A stretch of 64,000 nt of DNA from BJGV01 sp964194745 (GCA_965248035.1 OZ252054.1:744001-808000); one strand, 5' to 3'; positions 1 through 10,800 are shown, counted from the stretch's first letter. Notes: generated from the sequence alone by a model not told the origin. Numbers and translations are program-made.

Positions 1-1248
1 GAAGATTTTGATTTGTGTGTAATCGAATATCTTGTTGCTGAATTTAAAAAAGAAAGCGGCATTGATCTAAAAAAGGATATGCTTGCACTGCAACGTCTGA
101 AAGACTCAGCAGAGAAAGCCAAAATTGAACTATCTTCCAGCCAGCAAACTGAAGTTAACTTACCCTACATCACAGCAGATGCCTCTGGCCCTAAACATCT
201 GGCAGTCAAAATCACTCGCTCTAAACTGGAAAGTTTAGTTGAAGAACTGATAGAGCGCACCACCGAACCTTGCCGTATAGCCATCAAGGATTCAGGAGTA
301 AAAATTGCCGACATTGATGACATCATTCTGGTAGGAGGGCAAACCCGTATGCCCAAGGTGCAGGATAAGGTTAAGGAAATTTTTGGTAAAGATATACGTA
401 AGGATGTAAATCCAGATGAGGCGGTAGCGGTAGGTGCCGCCATTCAGGCGGGTGTATTGCAAGGTGAAGTGAAAGACGTACTTCTGCTAGACGTTACACC
501 ACTATCGTTAGGCATCGAGACCATGGGTAGTGTGATGACCAAGCTTATCCAGAAAAATACCACTATCCCGACCAAGGCACAGCAGGTGTTCTCCACTGCT
601 GAAGACAATCAATCTGCGGTGACAATTAATGTCTTACAAGGTGAACGGGAAATGGCAACTGGAAATAAAAGCTTAGGGCAATTCAACCTGACTGATATTC
701 CCCCGGCGCCACGAGGTATGCCACAAATTGAGGTGGCATTCAACATTGACGCTAACGGTATTCTGCACGTGTCGGCAAAGGATAAGGCGACCGGAAAAGA
801 AAATAAGATCAAGATCCAGGCAAGCTCGGGACTATCAGATGAGGAAGTGCAACGTATGGTAAAAGACGCTGAAGCCCATGCAGAGGAAGACCATAAGACA
901 CTGGAACTTGTCACGGCTCGCAATCAATGTGATGCAATAATTCACTCTGTAAGTAAAACACTGAAAGAACATGGAGACAAACTTGATGGTGATGAGAAAT
1001 CTAAAATCGAGACTGCGCTGAAAGATGCCGAGGAGGCACTAAAATCCGACAACAAGGACACCATTGACGCGAAAACCCAAGCGCTAGCGGAAGCCTCTCA
1101 CAAGCTTACGGAAAAAATGTATGCTCAGGAGCAGGCACAGCAGACCCAGACCGGAGCAGAATCTCCTACAAATAGTGATGGTGGCGAAAACCCGGTAGAA
1201 GGTGAAGTAGTGGATGCCGAGTTTGAGGAAGTGAAAGACAAAAAATAA
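1..1248 (+). CDS. dnaK: Chaperone DnaK (Hsp70), C-terminal two thirds; 5' end outside window
   Basis: ATP-dependent Hsp70 chaperone working with DnaJ and GrpE in cytoplasmic protein folding. The reading frame is open from base 1 with no start, so about the first third of the ATPase domain lies upstream. Visible are the end of the nucleotide-binding domain (ILVGGQTRMPKVQ, then the VNPDEAVAVGAA stretch), the linker DVLLLDVTPLSLG, the substrate-binding beta domain, the helical lid, and the conserved acidic tail VVDAEFEEVKDKK. Immediately followed by dnaJ in the same direction, the usual dnaK-dnaJ pair. No internal defects seen. Confidence 0.98.
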   Translation, partial: EDFDLCVIEYLVAEFKKESGIDLKKDMLALQRLKDSAEKAKIELSSSQQTEVNLPYITADASGPKHLAVKITRSKLESLVEELIERTTEPCRIAIKDSGVKIADIDDIILVGGQTRMPKVQDKVKEIFGKDIRKDVNPDEAVAVGAAIQAGVLQGEVKDVLLLDVTPLSLGIETMGSVMTKLIQKNTTIPTKAQQVFSTAEDNQSAVTINVLQGEREMATGNKSLGQFNLTDIPPAPRGMPQIEVAFNIDANGILHVSAKDKATGKENKIKIQASSGLSDEEVQRMVKDAEAHAEEDHKTLELVTARNQCDAIIHSVSKTLKEHGDKLDGDEKSKIETALKDAEEALKSDNKDTIDAKTQALAEASHKLTEKMYAQEQAQQTQTGAESPTNSDGGENPVEGEVVDAEFEEVKDKK

Positions 1249-1264
1249 AAAGATACTTGAATCA

Positions 1265-1324
1265 CCAAAACGCAGAGACGTGAAGAAATACTATGGTAGT
1301 TCTTCTGTGTGCTCTGCGTTTTGG
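1265..1324. repeat. Long imperfect hairpin between dnaK and dnaJ
   Basis: A 13-bp perfect arm CCAAAACGCAGAG (1265-1277) pairs with CTCTGCGTTTTGG (1312-1324). A second inner pairing GAAGAA/TTCTTC extends the stem. There is no downstream T-run, so it is not a classic intrinsic terminator. It resembles the dispersed CGCAGAGACG-type palindromes seen in many genomes (recollection, not checked). It may attenuate or process the dnaK-dnaJ transcript. Confidence 0.6.
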
Positions 1325-1459
1325 CATTTATCAAAAAAGCAAGTAGCGAGGAGAGTTAGCTTCTTTCTTTACCTGTTCTATGGAAAAAGGGAAGAATTTA
1401 CTTCTGAGTAAGAATACATTTGGCGGTATTATTTGTGCTATGGCAGTGGAAAAGTCTAT

Positions 1460-2566
1460 ATGAGCAAACGTGACTACTATGAAGTGTTGGGTATTAACCA
1501 TGACGCCAGCGAAGATGAAATCAAAAAAACCTATCGCAAACTGGCGATGGAACATCATCCGGACCGTAATCCAGACAATCCCAAATCGGAAGAACGCTTC
1601 AAAGAGACCAAAGAAGCCTACGAAATACTCTCGGATCCCAACAAACGGATGGCCTATGATCAATATGGCCATGCTGGGGTAGATCCTAGCATGGCGGGAA
1701 GAAGCGCCCAGGGATTCGCTGATACATTTGGTGATATCTTTGGCGATATCTTTGGTGGACACGGAGGACGCTCCAATGTCTATCGTGGTGCAGACATGCG
1801 CTATAACATGGAAATTTCGCTGGAGCAGGCAGCCCGTGGAACCGAGACTAAAATACGGATTCCTACCATGGGAACCTGTGAAACCTGTCATGGCAGTGGA
1901 GCTAAATCTGGTACTTCCCCAATTACCTGTCCTAGCTGTAACGGTCATGGTCAAGTAAGAATACAACAGGGATTTTTTTCGATCCAGCAAACCTGTCCAA
2001 AATGCCATGGTAGTGGAAAATTTGTAGCAAGCCCCTGCGTTAAATGCAGCGGTGCAGGGCGTGTCAAGCAGCACAAAACATTGTCGGTGAAAATCCCCGC
2101 TGGCGTAGACGAGGGTGACCGCATCCGTTTATCTGGAGAAGGTGAAGCCGGAGTCAACGGCGGCCCATCGGGAGATTTATATGTGGTTGTTAATCTATTG
2201 GCGCATTCAGTGTTCCAGCGCGATCATAATGACCTGCACTGTGAAATGCCAATCAGCTTCACCACTGCTGCGCTAGGTGGAGAAATAGAAATTCCTACGA
2301 TTGATGGTTATGCAAAAATCAAGGTTCCGGCAGAAATGCAGAGTGGAAAAATTTTCCGTTTGCGCGGCAAGGGCATTAAAGATGTACGTAGCCACACCCA
2401 TGGTGACCTGCTGTGCCATATGATGGTGGAAACGCCAGTTAAACTAACTGCCCGCCAGAAAGAACTATTTCATGAGCTGGAAGCCCTTAATCAGGAAGAT
2501 AGCTCCCGCCATAGCCCCCGTACTAAATCCTGGATGAACAAGGTGCGCGAATTCTTTACCGAATGA
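1460..2566 (+). CDS. dnaJ: Chaperone DnaJ (Hsp40)
   Basis: Co-chaperone that stimulates DnaK ATPase and delivers unfolded clients. The 368-residue protein has an N-terminal J domain with the HPD motif (EHHPDRNP, about residue 33), a Gly/Phe-rich region (FGDIFGDIFGG), and four CxxCxGxG zinc-binding repeats (CETCHGSG, CPSCNGHG, CPKCHGSG, CVKCSGAG). The beta-sandwich substrate domains follow. The start at ATG 1460 gives the standard MSKRDYYEVLG opening; an in-frame upstream extension from 1433 lacks family similarity. Length is normal for the family. Confidence 0.97.
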   Translation: MSKRDYYEVLGINHDASEDEIKKTYRKLAMEHHPDRNPDNPKSEERFKETKEAYEILSDPNKRMAYDQYGHAGVDPSMAGRSAQGFADTFGDIFGDIFGGHGGRSNVYRGADMRYNMEISLEQAARGTETKIRIPTMGTCETCHGSGAKSGTSPITCPSCNGHGQVRIQQGFFSIQQTCPKCHGSGKFVASPCVKCSGAGRVKQHKTLSVKIPAGVDEGDRIRLSGEGEAGVNGGPSGDLYVVVNLLAHSVFQRDHNDLHCEMPISFTTAALGGEIEIPTIDGYAKIKVPAEMQSGKIFRLRGKGIKDVRSHTHGDLLCHMMVETPVKLTARQKELFHELEALNQEDSSRHSPRTKSWMNKVREFFTE

Positions 2567-2632
2567 GCTTGGTCTCCCACATTACAGAAACCATCATATA
2601 AATACTTAGGCTAAATTAAATCTGACCTATTA

Positions 2633-3190
2633 TTACCACTCACCACGTATCAACTTCTCCGCCCAAAAAAGACCAGAAACAGTTTTGTTGTCCGTAATTT
2701 TTCCTGCCCTAACCCATTCAAGAGCTTCTGTCATGGCTAGTGTGAACACCTCTAAATGTTCACCATCATTAGGGCGGGCACCTTGGAGGCTGAGCCCCGC
2801 CGCCAAGTAATACACCAATTTCTCGTTGGAGTAACCAATGCAGGGATGTAAAGTGGTAAGGTAACGCCAGTTCGCTGCTATATAACCCGTTTCCTCTAAT
2901 AGCTCGCGTTGCGCGCACAACAGTGGATCTTCATCAGGATCTATTTTACCTGCGGGAAATTCGTAAAAATCCTGATGTAACGAATAACGATGTTGACGCT
3001 CCAGCACCAAATCGCCATTATCAAGCAGCGGAATGATAACCACCGCACCAGGATGGATAACGTATTCACGTACCGATAGCTTACCGTCAGGCATAGCGAC
3101 TTTATCTACGTGCACGTGCAACAGGTCACCACTGAATACACACTGGTTGCTAAGTTGTCTTTCGGTAAGATTGTGAGGTATTTTAGACAT
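2633..3190 (-). CDS. nudF: NUDIX hydrolase, ADP-ribose pyrophosphatase type
   Basis: Probably hydrolyses ADP-ribose and related nucleoside diphosphate sugars in the cytoplasm. The 185-residue protein contains a full Nudix box at about residues 81-103 (GKIDPDE, seven residues, then RELLEETGY), with the upstream FYEFPAG that typifies the ADP-ribose subfamily. The ATG giving MSKIPHNLTE was chosen over an in-frame start seven codons upstream because family members begin near there. It converges on dnaJ. Substrate is inferred from subfamily motifs only. Confidence 0.85.
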   Translation of the reverse strand: MSKIPHNLTERQLSNQCVFSGDLLHVHVDKVAMPDGKLSVREYVIHPGAVVIIPLLDNGDLVLERQHRYSLHQDFYEFPAGKIDPDEDPLLCAQRELLEETGYIAANWRYLTTLHPCIGYSNEKLVYYLAAGLSLQGARPNDGEHLEVFTLAMTEALEWVRAGKITDNKTVSGLFWAEKLIRGEW

Positions 3191-3730
3191 GAAATCACAG
3201 TTAGTAACCACGAAAAGCCCTGAGTCTTATCGAATACTTATTAAACAGATTCTACGCTTTGTAGCATGGTGTATAAAGAAAACTAGTAACCCACATTGAC
3301 ATAAGCAAGCTCTGCGCAATCCATGCATATTACTGTGCATCAATGGCTAACTTCCTTAGTCTCCACCGTACTCAAACTTTTTCCATACCAAACTTATACC
3401 ACAGTAAAATAAGTATAGATGTTGCTTAGGATGAAATTACATTTCAATCTCCCTTTCCAATATCATTAATCACACTTAAAATACTGTACTACGCTGTTTG
3501 AGTCCAAAGATATTCTGGACTCAATGAGTATTCGGTTATATAAGCTGATCAATTACCGTATCAACTGTTTGCGATGGAACAACCATGTTACCGAGCTCAG
3601 TCACATTCAGCTCATTCTTGGCAGCAAATGCGGTGCATTAAGCAGCCGCCTTGGGGTAGATCTATTTGGTCGATATAACTCTAACTTGTAGCGCAGCACT
3701 CCTAACAACAATCTACCCGAAGGTAAAAGA
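3191..3730. other. Intergenic stretch, about 540 bp, no gene recognised
   Basis: AT-rich sequence with frequent stops in all frames. A 68-codon minus-strand frame at 3607-3813 overlaps the TIR gene antisense and has no recognisable similarity. AAGGT about ten bases before 3731 is the likely ribosome-binding site of the next gene. No RNA gene or repeat was identified. Confidence 0.5.
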
Positions 3731-4117
3731 ATGGCTTCAACTAATAAAATCTTTATCAGCTTCGCGCTAAGAGACGCCAGCCTGCGTGATCTTCTCGTGG
3801 AACAGATAACCAACGAAAAAACGCCCTACTCGTTCGTGGATATACCCGTAAAGCAGTCGTGGGAGCCAGCATGGAAAGAAGACTGTCGATCAAAGGTTAC
3901 AGAATGCGACGGTGTAATTGCCTTGATCACGAATAACATTGTCAGAGCAGACGGCCAGCAGTGGGAATTACACTGTGCCTATGAAGGCAGGGTGCCAGTG
4001 TTGCTACTATACGGAAATTCCGAGAAACTACCAAAGAAACTCCCCCCACCTATTGATGATGAAGATATCCTGGCGTGGACCTTGCCTAACATCAAAACAT
4101 TTCTTGGCAGACTGTAA
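3731..4117 (+). CDS. Stand-alone TIR-like (DUF1863/MTH538, ThsB-like) domain protein
   Basis: A 128-residue single-domain protein. It opens with KIFISFALRD, the strand-loop pattern of TIR-like domains. DIPVKQSWEPAWKEDCR follows, then the CDGVIALITNN strand and QQWELHCAYEGRVPVLLLYG, all typical of the DUF1863/MTH538 family that includes Thoeris ThsB sensors. ThsB proteins make a cyclic ADP-ribose-type signal on phage infection. No ThsA partner or other defence gene is adjacent, so it may be an orphan or act in another context. It stands alone between two roughly 500-bp non-coding stretches, suggesting a transferred single-gene insertion. Family assignment is fairly confident; function is inference. 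Confidence 0.75.
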   Translation: MASTNKIFISFALRDASLRDLLVEQITNEKTPYSFVDIPVKQSWEPAWKEDCRSKVTECDGVIALITNNIVRADGQQWELHCAYEGRVPVLLLYGNSEKLPKKLPPPIDDEDILAWTLPNIKTFLGRL

Positions 4118-4633
4118 AAAAATATTAAGAAATGGATCGTCTGGTTATATTCCATGATTCAAAATAGAAGATCTACCTTTTGAATTGGAAACATCAATAG
4201 GCTTATGGTCGTTCTCTAGTTATGTATTAAGACCCCCCAGTTAACTTGATACTTGAGAACAGTTACTAGAAATTATTGTCTTACGTATAATGTTACCTCC
4301 CACCTCAGCCCGACTTTATCAATGCGCAACGGTTGCAGCTTCGACTTGATGTACCACAAAATAAGCAAGTCGGCATTGAATACCTACTATTGTTTTATTC
4401 TAATTTATTCGTCTTAGCTTAATCCTAAACTTTTCAATTAACATCAATTCTCTTTTATTGATTGAAAAATCTGGTATCGTTGCGCACAACTAATCTACAT
4501 GTAATTTTGTATGATCTATAGGTGGTCCTTTGTCGATACTCTATCTATTTAGTCTCCCAGGTGGCATCGGTGTTAATGCGATTTGTCTCCATGCATCCTT
4601 TAAAGGACCAGATTCTCAAAATGGGACCAATAA
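4118..4633. other. Intergenic stretch, about 515 bp
   Basis: No coding frame with recognisable content. A 9-bp inverted repeat, TGGTCCTTT (4523-4531) and AAAGGACCA (4602-4610), lies just before the symporter gene and could form a leader hairpin. The palindrome CCTTTAAAGG overlaps its right arm. Otherwise nothing evident. Confidence 0.4.
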
Positions 4634-5920
4634 TTGAAAAAAGTTTCACTTAATTCGCAAATTCTTCTCGGCTCGCTAGCTGGCATCTTGCTAGGACTGG
4701 GGCTCTCTATACTCGATAAAGAATCAGCGACATCACAAATTGGTTTATATATCGCTGAGTTGCTTGGGATGCTGTTCATCGACTTGTTGAAGATGGTGAT
4801 GGTCCCACTTGTGTTCACTTCCATCGTAGTTGGAGTGGCAAATTTACGTGCGCACCAGCAAATGCATCGCGTGTGGATGGCAACATTGTGTTTTTTTATA
4901 TTTACAGCAACAGTAGCTATTATATTGGGGTTAACGGCTGCCAACCTGTTCCATCCGGGGGAAGGCTTGCAGTTACCAATGTTCCAGGACGCCATGCAGA
5001 ACTTTCAGGCCAAGCAAATGTCACTTCCTGAGTTCTTCACCCAGTTCCTGCACTCACTGTTTCAAAATCCTGTAGCAGCTCTGGCTCAAGGTAACATACT
5101 GGCGGTAGTAATTTTTGCACTGCTAATGGGCATTGCTTTAGTAATAGGAGGCGAACGTTTCCGTAATATCCATTTCATATTGCAGGAAATATTAGAGCTG
5201 GTTCTGATGCTGGTGGGCTGGATCATGCGCTTAGCGCCTCTTTGTATCATGGCTTTATTGATAAAGCTAGTAGTAACACAGGACGTATCTCTACTTATGA
5301 TGCTGATCAAATTTATCAGCTTGGTAGTGGGCACCCTATTACTACATGGTTTAGTAGTGTTACCTCTGATTCTTTACCTGGTCACTGGAATGACCCCAAT
5401 CAAATTCTGGCAAGGTGCACGCGAAGCACTGATAACAGCTTTTGCCACCAGCTCCAGCGCTGCCACTTTGCCAATTACCTTGCGATGTGTCGAACAGAAC
5501 CTTTATGTCAAACGCGACATTGCTGGTTTTGTGGTCCCGCTTGGGGCTACTATTAACATGGACGGCACAGCATTATACGAAGCTGCAGCTGCATTATTCA
5601 TTGCCAATCTGGTGGGAGTCGATCTCAATCTTGTACAGCAAATGATCGTATTCTTCACTGCCATGCTTGCAGCAATCGGTGCACCTGGAATCCCAAGCGC
5701 AGGCATGGTAACTATGCTCTTGGTATTACAATCCGTGGGCCTGCCTGTTGAGGCTATTGCTATTCTGCTGCCCATTGACCGTTTGCTTGATGCCTTCCGT
5801 ACCTCAGTCAATGTTGAAGGCGATATGGTGGGCAGTCTGGTGGTCCAAGATCGGGCAAGAAGTGAACAACATGATATCAACGATAATCAGATTGAGAAAT
5901 ACAATCCGTTATCCAAGTAA
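4634..5920 (+). CDS. Dicarboxylate/amino acid:cation symporter (DAACS/SDF family)
   Basis: Inner-membrane secondary transporter that takes up C4-dicarboxylates or acidic amino acids with Na+ or H+. The 428-residue protein is highly hydrophobic with the family's multi-helix profile. It carries the serine-rich re-entrant loop (TAFATSSSAATLPIT), the NMDGTALY motif and the second hairpin AAIGAPGIPSAG, which are the substrate and cation sites. The start is a TTG (MKKVSLNSQ); the nearby ATG at 4621 is out of frame. Which substrate it prefers cannot be told from sequence. Confidence 0.92.
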   Translation: MKKVSLNSQILLGSLAGILLGLGLSILDKESATSQIGLYIAELLGMLFIDLLKMVMVPLVFTSIVVGVANLRAHQQMHRVWMATLCFFIFTATVAIILGLTAANLFHPGEGLQLPMFQDAMQNFQAKQMSLPEFFTQFLHSLFQNPVAALAQGNILAVVIFALLMGIALVIGGERFRNIHFILQEILELVLMLVGWIMRLAPLCIMALLIKLVVTQDVSLLMMLIKFISLVVGTLLLHGLVVLPLILYLVTGMTPIKFWQGAREALITAFATSSSAATLPITLRCVEQNLYVKRDIAGFVVPLGATINMDGTALYEAAAALFIANLVGVDLNLVQQMIVFFTAMLAAIGAPGIPSAGMVTMLLVLQSVGLPVEAIAILLPIDRLLDAFRTSVNVEGDMVGSLVVQDRARSEQHDINDNQIEKYNPLSK

Positions 5921-6022
5921 ATATCTTACAGCTACCGAGTTCAACAAATACCCAACTCTCTTTTACTGCGCTGCTGTCTTTGCCGTATTACCCACTCTAA
6001 ACTTATAATAGATCGCCTTTTC

Positions 6023-6364
6023 TTATGGCTGACTGGATTGACGGATGTGCACAATCGCTTCTTTCATATGTTTGGTAGCAACATCGGCATGTCCCATTTT
6101 GGCGTGTGCAATCGCTTCCTTTAAATGACTTACACCTTCTGTCATGTGCTTGTGCGCATCCGCATGTGCTTTTTCTGCTTTTTTAGCATGATTGAGCGCC
6201 ACTTTAGCATGCTGGAGCAGTACCTTCGCATGACCATCTTCCCCGTGGGCCTGTGCCATCCCTGCATGTTCCATTGCTTGCGCTGTATGGTGCTCGGCAT
6301 TGGCCTGAGCACTTAGGAAAAGTGCAAAGACACCAATTACAAAAGTAGTAAATATGTGCTTCAT
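6023..6364 (-). CDS. smbP: SmbP-type periplasmic small metal-binding protein
   Basis: A 113-residue secreted protein. A hydrophobic signal peptide ends in AQANA, with predicted cleavage after residue 23. The mature part is histidine- and alanine-rich with repeated short units such as HAKVLLQHAKVALNHAKKAEKAHADAH cut here to its pattern H-A-K/x-x-x-x-H. This matches the SmbP family first described from Nitrosomonas europaea, a periplasmic binder of Cu and other divalent metals. An upstream in-frame extension lacks sense and was excluded. The family is largely restricted to ammonia oxidisers and relatives, which helps place the organism. Confidence 0.85.
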   Translation of the reverse strand: MKHIFTTFVIGVFALFLSAQANAEHHTAQAMEHAGMAQAHGEDGHAKVLLQHAKVALNHAKKAEKAHADAHKHMTEGVSHLKEAIAHAKMGHADVATKHMKEAIVHIRQSSQP

Positions 6365-6653
6365 GATTAAATCTCCTTGCAATAAATTAAACATCGATCG
6401 GAACACGCTACACTCCGTACCTTTGCCTACAATGACAATAATGAACATTGATGCTTTTTATATTATTTCAAAACACACTACATTGTATTTATAACACAAT
6501 TTTTGATTTTTAACTGAATGGCACATGTTTACTAAATCTATTTGGCCCTTACCACTGAGTAGCATCGAATGGCATCTTGTAACGTAGATACCTGTTAAAA
6601 TTTGAAGCAAGTGAAACTTTTTGATAGAAGCTATTTCTCAAACAAAACATGTC

Positions 6654-7894
6654 ATGCCTACTAAGCAACGTATATGGATCATTATGTTCGGCATTTTACT
6701 TGTTGTGCTGATTACCAGTGCTTGGGTCTGGCGTAACCAGAGTACGCTGACCAATACGAGGCCGACAGAGGTAGGAACAGTCCAGATTGTAAGCACCACA
6801 GTTATACAGAATGATGTGCCGATTAAATTTACAGCTAATGGTACTGTGTCTGCTCAGCAGAAGGTCGAAGTGCGCCCGCAGATCAGTGCCATAATTAAAG
6901 CCGTACTATCAAGGAGGGACAGTTCGTACGCAAGGGTGACAGATTGTTCACGCTTGATGCACGTACGGAAAACGCCAACCTCAGCAAAGCTGAAGCACAA
7001 CTTGCCAAATCCAGTGCAGATTTAGCGAATGCTGTGCGCAACCTTAAACGCCACCGAGAACTATTCCAACAGAAATTCATTTCACAAGCTGCTCTAGATA
7101 TAGCTCAGAACCAAGTTGATAGCTTACAGGGCCAGTTAGACTTTGATCGAGCTGCCGTGCAAGCAAATCGTGTGATGCGCAGTTTCAGCGAGATTGCCGC
7201 ACCGATTTCGGGGCGCACTGGAGTCATTCCAGTACATCCAGGTAGTTTGGTGCAGCCGAACATCGCGATCCCGGGCAGCCTGACACAACCACGCAGCGCT
7301 GTCTTAGTAAGCATCACGCAGATTGATCCAATTAATGTCAGCTTCACATTACCGGAACGCGAACTTGTGGCTTTGCAACAGGCGCTCGTTAAAGGCGACA
7401 TATCCGTCAGTGCGGAACTGGATTTGGCTGGTGAGCCAACGCAGAAAGGACGATTAATATTTGTGGACAACACGGTAGATGCGGAGAGCGGCACTATTCA
7501 GCTTAAGGCAGAGTTTCCCAATACGGATCAACACCTCTGGCCGGGTATGTTTGTAACTGTGATGCTAGCACCGGACATGCTAGTTGGCGCTCTCACGGTT
7601 CCTGTACAAGCAGTGCAAACTGGCCCGGAAAAGAAATTCCTTTATGTGATCGGAAAGGATGGCAAGGTAACATCTCAGACGATCAAAGTGCGCTTAGTCC
7701 AGGATGGACTTGCTGTGATAGAAGGTGCTGTGCCAGGTGCACACGTTGTTTTGGAAGGTGCACAGAATCTCAGGCCAGGTAGTGTGGTGGTAGAAACGCA
7801 GACCGAAGGTAGTGAGGTTGGATCTGGCAATAATAGGAGTAAATTTGTAGATCAGCGCGCTCCGGACAAAATCGGCAAAGCAGCAGACAATTAA
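6654..7894 (+). pseudogene. RND efflux periplasmic adaptor (MFP), one frameshift
   Basis: Membrane-fusion subunit linking an RND pump to an outer-membrane channel. The N-terminal part has one membrane anchor (IWIIMFGILLVVLI) and the first lipoyl half (GTVSAQQKVEVRPQISAI). The frame then shifts by one base near 6908, just before KEGQFVRKGDRLFTLDAR, the conserved lipoyl turn, and continues with the coiled-coil hairpin and beta-barrel domains to 7894. Restoring one base gives a continuous adaptor of normal length. Its stop overlaps the start of the permease (TAATG), so the two form an operon. It is either decayed or carries a sequencing error. Confidence 0.85.
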
Positions 7895-10800
7895 TGAACC
7901 TCTCCGAGTTATGTATCCGCCGTCCGGTATGACGGTGCTTCTATCAGCCTCTGCCGTAGTAGCGGGTATCATTGCTTACGGCAACTTACCTATTGCTGTG
8001 CTACCAAGTTACGACTTTCCTACCATTTTAGTTAGAGCATCACTTCCTGGCGCCAGTCCTGAGATCATGGCCTCATCAGTAGCTACGCAACTAGAACGAC
8101 AGTTCTCCACCATCTCTGGGCTTGCGGTAATCAGTTCTTCGAGCACGCTGGGTAGCACTTCGGTAACGCTAGAGTTTGATCAGAATCACGATATCGACAA
8201 CGCCTCTGTTGATGTGCAAGCAGCATTGCTACGCACGCAGCGCGCCCTACCAATCGAAATGACCTCACCACCGTCCTACCCGTAAGATCAACCCAGCTGA
8301 ATCGCCTATTTTATACCTCGCCCTGACATCGCCCTCAATGTCACTCTCAAGTCTGAACGATTTTGCCGAGGATCTTATTTCGCCTACACTATCCACGCTT
8401 CCTGGCGTAGCACAAGTAGGAATCTATGGGCAGAAAAAATATGCTGTGCGCGTGATCCCTGACGCACTCGCTGCACGTAAATTGGCTATCGATGACATTG
8501 CTACAGCACTAAGCAGTGCTAATCCCAACTCTCCGATCGGCACGCTCGATGGACCACGTCAATCTCTCACCATTCAGGCGAATCGTCAACTCAATAACGC
8601 AACTGCTTTCGCAAACTTAGTTGTCGCTATTGCTCCAAGTGGCAACCCAGTACGGCTCTCTGATGTAGCTACGGTCGAGGACAGCGTGGAATCCGTCAAG
8701 ACTGCTAGTTGGACCAATGGCGAACGCTCTATCACACTATTTGTTAAACGCCAACCAGGTACCAACACTGTCGCTACGGTGGACGCCGTTAAAGCAGTGC
8801 TGCCAGGGCTCATTGCTCAGATGCCATTATCAGTTCAACTCAAGATAACTAGTGACCGCGCAACCTCGATTCGAAACTCCATCCACGACGCGCAATTCAC
8901 GCTGGCAATCACTATCGCCCTAGTCGTGTTGGTGATTTTCTTATTCCTGCGTAAAGTTACGATTACCTTTGTCCCGGCACTGTCATTGCCAATTTCGCTG
9001 TTAGGTGCAGTAGAATTAATGCTTGTTTTTGGCTATAGCCTGGACAATATTTCGATACTCGCCATCACTCTCGCGGTCGGCTTGGTAGTAGATGACTCCA
9101 TTGTAGTACTGGAAAACATCGTTCGTCACGTCGAGAAAGGGGTGCCGCCATTACAAGCAGCACTGCAAGGATCCAAAGAGGTAAGCTTTACTATTATCTC
9201 AATTTCACTCTCGCTGGTTGCTGTATTCATTCCTATTTTCTTTATGCCTGGTGTGATCGGATTACTATTCCATGAGTTTGCTGCAGTAGTGGGAGTCGCC
9301 GTCTTGATGTCGGCTGTAGTGTCACTTACTCTGATCCCGATGATGGCCAGCCGCTACCTCGCTCAGCACGAACCCAAGGGACACAGCATGAAATTGACTG
9401 AATGGTTCGCGCGCGGATTTAACAAAACGCTATCCTCCTATGAGCATGCGCTCGATTGGGCACTACGCCACAGGCAAGTAATTCTTGGTGTTGCAATCGC
9501 TACCTTTGTCGCCACCGGCGCACTATTTATGGTCCTACCCAAGGGATTCTTTCCCAACAAAGATATCGGCAAGGTACTGATATCGGTAGAAACAGTTGAA
9601 GATATTTCGTTTCTCGCTATAACTAAGCTATTACAACGTACTGACCATTTAATTCGTGCTAATCCCGCCGTTAAAACCCTTGTTGTCTATGCCAATGACA
9701 GCTACAGCGCACGTATGTACATGACTCTTAAACCGCGCAGTGAGCGCCCACCAATGGATAAGGTGCTCGAAAATTTACGCAGTGAAGTAAGTGTTATCCC
9801 AGGTATTACAGTTTTTTTCAATCCCATCCAAAACCTTAGGCTAGGTGGTCGTACCAGCAAAAGTCGCTACCAGTACGTTATGCGCAGCGTCCACGCTGAA
9901 GATTTACACACAGCGACCACTGACCTAATGTCACGCATGCGAGAAGAGGCTATTTTTCGTGATGTCACTAGCGATGCACAATTGAAAGGTCTGCAGGCAC
10001 GTCTCAATATCAATCGTGATAAGGCTAACCTGTTAGGTGTACAGATTGCAGATATCCGTTCAGCGCTTTATAGTGCTTTCGGTGAGCGCCAGGTATCAAC
10101 AATTTACACATCAAGCAACAGCTATCAGGTTATTTTGCAGGTAGAGGACGAACATCGTGTCGATGAAAGCGACCTTGGTAAAATATATGTTCGCAGCAAG
10201 AATAATACGATAGTTCCGCTATCAAGCGTTGCATCAGTCGAGCGTGAATTGGGACCCATCTCTATCAATCATGCCGGGCAATTGGAGGCGCTAACAATTT
10301 CGTTCAACCTTGCCCCTGGCGCCTCACTGAGCGATGCCACTAAACATATAGATCAGTTCAAAAATGATCTTAATATGTCGGCGGGTATACTAACAAATTA
10401 TGCCGGAGATGCAGCTGCATTCCAATCTTCGCAGACCAGCCAAGTGGTGTTAATCGTCGCTGCACTACTAGTAATTTATGTATTACTTGGCGTGTTATAT
10501 GAGAGTTTTATCCACCCAATTACAATTCTTTCCGGGCTTCCCTCAGCGGCAGTTGGTGCGCTAGCAATGTTGTGGTTGTTCAACATGGAGCTTACAATAA
10601 TTGCTATGATCGGTATTTTGATGTTGATCGGCATAGTCAAGAAAAATGCCATCTTGATGATCGACTTTGCACTCGATGCACAGCGTAACAACAGCATGGA
10701 GCCGCATGAGGCAATCCGAACCGCCTGTCTACTGCGCTTCAGACCGATCATGATGACCACTTCGGCGGCGTTAATGGGCGCGATGCCTATCGCTTTAGGT

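Noticed and set aside
3540..3640. Possible C-terminal remnant on the minus strand reading AAKNELNVTELGNMVV
   Set aside because: Only about 30 codons, preceded by a stop and with no identifiable family.
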